Assembly: GCF_002858745.1 (NCBI RefSeq)
Contig: NZ_PJRO01000001.1
Span: forward strand, 186,001 to 250,000
Direction: 5' to 3'
DNA: 64,000 nt
Source of the DNA: Mesorhizobium loti
GTDB lineage: Bacteria > Pseudomonadota > Alphaproteobacteria > Rhizobiales > Rhizobiaceae
Shown here piece by piece: positions 62,378 to 64,000 of the stretch. Numbering within the stretch: the stretch's first letter is position 1; every line of letters begins with the position of its first letter. The notes beneath the pieces are model-generated. The model ran no database searches, was not told where the DNA came from, and saw only the letters and a list, made by a program, of their open reading frames with translations. The translations under genes were made by a program, and so were the position numbers.

Positions 62378-63901
62378 ATGCCGTCATTCCACAGACGCGG
62401 CCTTGTCGCAGCCGTCTACCTCGGCACGTTCATGGCAACGCTGGCCATCAGCATCGTCACGGTCGCGCTTCCGGCCATCCAGTCAGCCCTCGGAACCGAT
62501 CTATCCGGGTTGCAGTGGGTTGTGGGCTCCTACGCGCTTTGCCTCTCCGCTTTCATGCTGTCGGCCGGGCCGATCGGTGACCGCTATGGGCGCAAACGCG
62601 TCTGGTTGATCGGGATCGCGCTGTTTTCTGCAGGATCGGCAATCTCGGCTGCGGCTTCCTCGCTCGGCGTCCTGATCGCTGGCAGCGCGTTGCAGGGTGT
62701 TGCCGGTGCCTTGGTCATTCCGGGCGCCCTGTCGATCCTGACGCAGGCGTTTACCGAGCCCACGCAACGCGCCCATGTCATCGGCGGCTGGGCTTCCTTC
62801 AGTGCCGTGTCTCTGATCCTCGGGCCGATGCTCGGCGGTATTCTTGTCGACAACGTCGGCTGGTCGAGCATCTTCCTGATCAACATACCACTCGGCGCCC
62901 TCACGATCGCGCTCGGCCTGTGGACCATCACCGAAAGCGCAGACCCGGGGCATGCCGCGCTTGACCCTACCGGGCAGGCGCTGTCGATCGTTTTTCTCGG
63001 CGCGTTGACCTACGCACTGATCGGCGCAGGCCATGCAGGATGGACGTCACCGAAGATCGTCGGCGCGCTTGTGGTGGCGATTGGCGGTTTCCTGGCCTTC
63101 ATCGCGATTGAGCTGCGTACGGCACGCCCGGTGCTGCCGATCGATCTGTTCCGGGATCGCACCTTCGCTGCCGTCAACTTCGCCTCCTTTGCGCTCGGCT
63201 TTTCAGGCTACAGCAGCCTGTTCTTCTTCTCCCTGTTTCTACAGCAGGTACAGGGCTGGTCGGCGACGGACACGGGATGGCGAATGGCCCCGGTTTTCAT
63301 TGCTATGGCGCTCACATCCTCACTGTTCGGCAAGCTGTCGACCTGGTGTGGAACCCGCTGGCCAATGATTGTCGGGTACGCTTTGCTCGGCGGTTCCATG
63401 CTGGCGATGGCCCTGTTCAGGCCGAGTACGTCCTACCCTGTCGTCGCCATGGTTTTCGCCGTGCTCGGCATCGGGATGGGTCTCGCGGTGCCTTCCACTG
63501 GCGCGGCAACGATGGCGGTCGCTCCACGCGAGAGAAGCGGGACGGCCTCGGCCACGATGAATGCCCTTCGCCAGGGCGGGATGACGATCGGTATCGCACT
63601 CCTCGGCACACTGATGAGTACGCGCGCCATTTCCTCGATGACAGACTATCTGTCGAACACGAACACGACCGACACCCTGGGTGTCGCGACGACCGCGGTC
63701 AGGCAACACGCGATGAGCGCAGGCCTCGACATCGCGCCCGAGCTGTTCCACTCATTGCTCGCCGAAGCCGTAGGTCAAGGCTTTTCGCTGGCGGTCGCCA
63801 TTGCCGGTGCATTCGGCTTATTGGCGTCGGCGATACTCGTAGCGGCTTCACCGCAAGCAATGAGGGGGCGTCGCCAGGACTTTTCGATCGATCGCAGCTA
63901 G
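62378..63901 (+). CDS. DHA2-family (EmrB/QacA-type) MFS exporter
   Basis: 507 residues, fourteen helices. A-L-P-A-I-Q-S-A-L-G near helix 1, motif A G-D-R-Y-G-R-K-R (about 76), and G-P-M-L-G-G-I-L in motif C (about 162) place it in the 14-helix drug:H+ antiporter 2 group. Start ATG 62378 with AGGA nine bases upstream. Regulated by the divergent TetR protein through the operator at 62323. Its stop TAG falls in the CTAGAG end of the second RIME-like repeat. Confidence 0.92.
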   Translation: MPSFHRRGLVAAVYLGTFMATLAISIVTVALPAIQSALGTDLSGLQWVVGSYALCLSAFMLSAGPIGDRYGRKRVWLIGIALFSAGSAISAAASSLGVLIAGSALQGVAGALVIPGALSILTQAFTEPTQRAHVIGGWASFSAVSLILGPMLGGILVDNVGWSSIFLINIPLGALTIALGLWTITESADPGHAALDPTGQALSIVFLGALTYALIGAGHAGWTSPKIVGALVVAIGGFLAFIAIELRTARPVLPIDLFRDRTFAAVNFASFALGFSGYSSLFFFSLFLQQVQGWSATDTGWRMAPVFIAMALTSSLFGKLSTWCGTRWPMIVGYALLGGSMLAMALFRPSTSYPVVAMVFAVLGIGMGLAVPSTGAATMAVAPRERSGTASATMNALRQGGMTIGIALLGTLMSTRAISSMTDYLSNTNTTDTLGVATTAVRQHAMSAGLDIAPELFHSLLAEAVGQGFSLAVAIAGAFGLLASAILVAASPQAMRGRRQDFSIDRS

Positions 63902-64000
63902 AGTATTTCCAGCAAAAGTGCGCAGCGGCTCTGCGTCCAGAATTGCGTAAAAACAAATAGTTAGAGCGTTTCCGCATTTCCGCAAAAGCGGAAACGCTCT
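63898..64000. repeat. RIME-like intergenic palindromic repeat, copy 2 (cut by window edge)
   Basis: CTAGAG start, then AATTGCGTAAAAACAAA, TTAGAGCG and the closing GTTTCCGC/GCGGAAAC hairpin, in the same order as at 46822. It runs to the last base, a few bases short of the expected CTCTAG end. Its first bases include the stop codon of the DHA2 exporter. Confidence 0.78.

Overview
The window looks like a chromosomal segment of a GC-rich alphaproteobacterium of the order Hyphomicrobiales (Rhizobiales), most likely a Mesorhizobium/Aminobacter-type member of the Phyllobacteriaceae. The grounds are the DUF982 and DUF1127 proteins, ExoR, a fused SecDF, the erpA-dgt-argS-SPOR-nagZ-scpAB-tatABC-serS-surE-pcm-nlpD gene order, and RIME-like ~106-bp intergenic repeats. 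No replication origin, integrase, transposase or CRISPR array was seen.

Layout. 1-8.3 kb: the start of a Dyp-type peroxidase, a divergent histidine-ammonia-lyase-fold protein with an altered active site, DUF982, an ArnT-like glycosyltransferase, map, radC, a small exported protein and tig. 8.66-11.4 kb: tRNA-Leu(UAG), then a two-gene sugar islet (a CMP-sugar synthetase fused to an SDR, coupled to a Gfo/Idh/MocA oxidoreductase). 11.6-13.3 kb: GDYXXLXY and DUF2157 membrane proteins. 13.5-14.3 kb: two DUF1127 mini-proteins followed by three tandem RNA units, each with three hairpins that display CCUCCUCCC in the loop. This is a CcsR/'cuckoo' anti-Shine-Dalgarno RNA array. 14.4-16.4 kb: trmFO and a lipoprotein. 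16.5-22.2 kb, minus strand: yajC-secDF, then homologues of the mitochondrial complex I assembly factors NDUFAF3 and NDUFAF6, then a membrane protein and a fatty-acid-hydroxylase/sterol-desaturase protein. 22.4-32.7 kb: a DUF815 ATPase, then the cell-envelope/housekeeping block nlpD-like, pcm, surE, serS, tatCBA, scpBA, nagZ.

32.7-39.7 kb is an accessory block of small-molecule defence genes: two ABM-type proteins, a DMT exporter, a frameshifted DUF1801 gene, an MFS carrier, a Gdx guanidinium exporter behind a guanidine-II riboswitch, a FloR/CmlA-like exporter behind a putative leader-peptide attenuator, YdeI, and a CGNR/ABATE regulator. It lies between nagZ and the SPOR gene, which are usually adjacent in this order. 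39.7-46.4 kb resumes the conserved block (SPOR, argS, dgt, erpA). 46.4-54.7 kb: VOC and DMT proteins, a LuxR regulator divergent from an exported amidohydrolase, an isochorismatase-fold hydrolase divergent from a GlxA-type AraC regulator, an exported nucleoside hydrolase and xth. 54.7-64 kb: exoR, a FadL-type porin, valS, a VOC protein, and a TetR/DHA2-efflux pair with its operator. A second RIME-like repeat is cut by the window end.

Starts were chosen from Shine-Dalgarno spacing and conserved N-termini; several genes appear to start with TTG or GTG. All family assignments are from reading motifs by eye; no database search was run.
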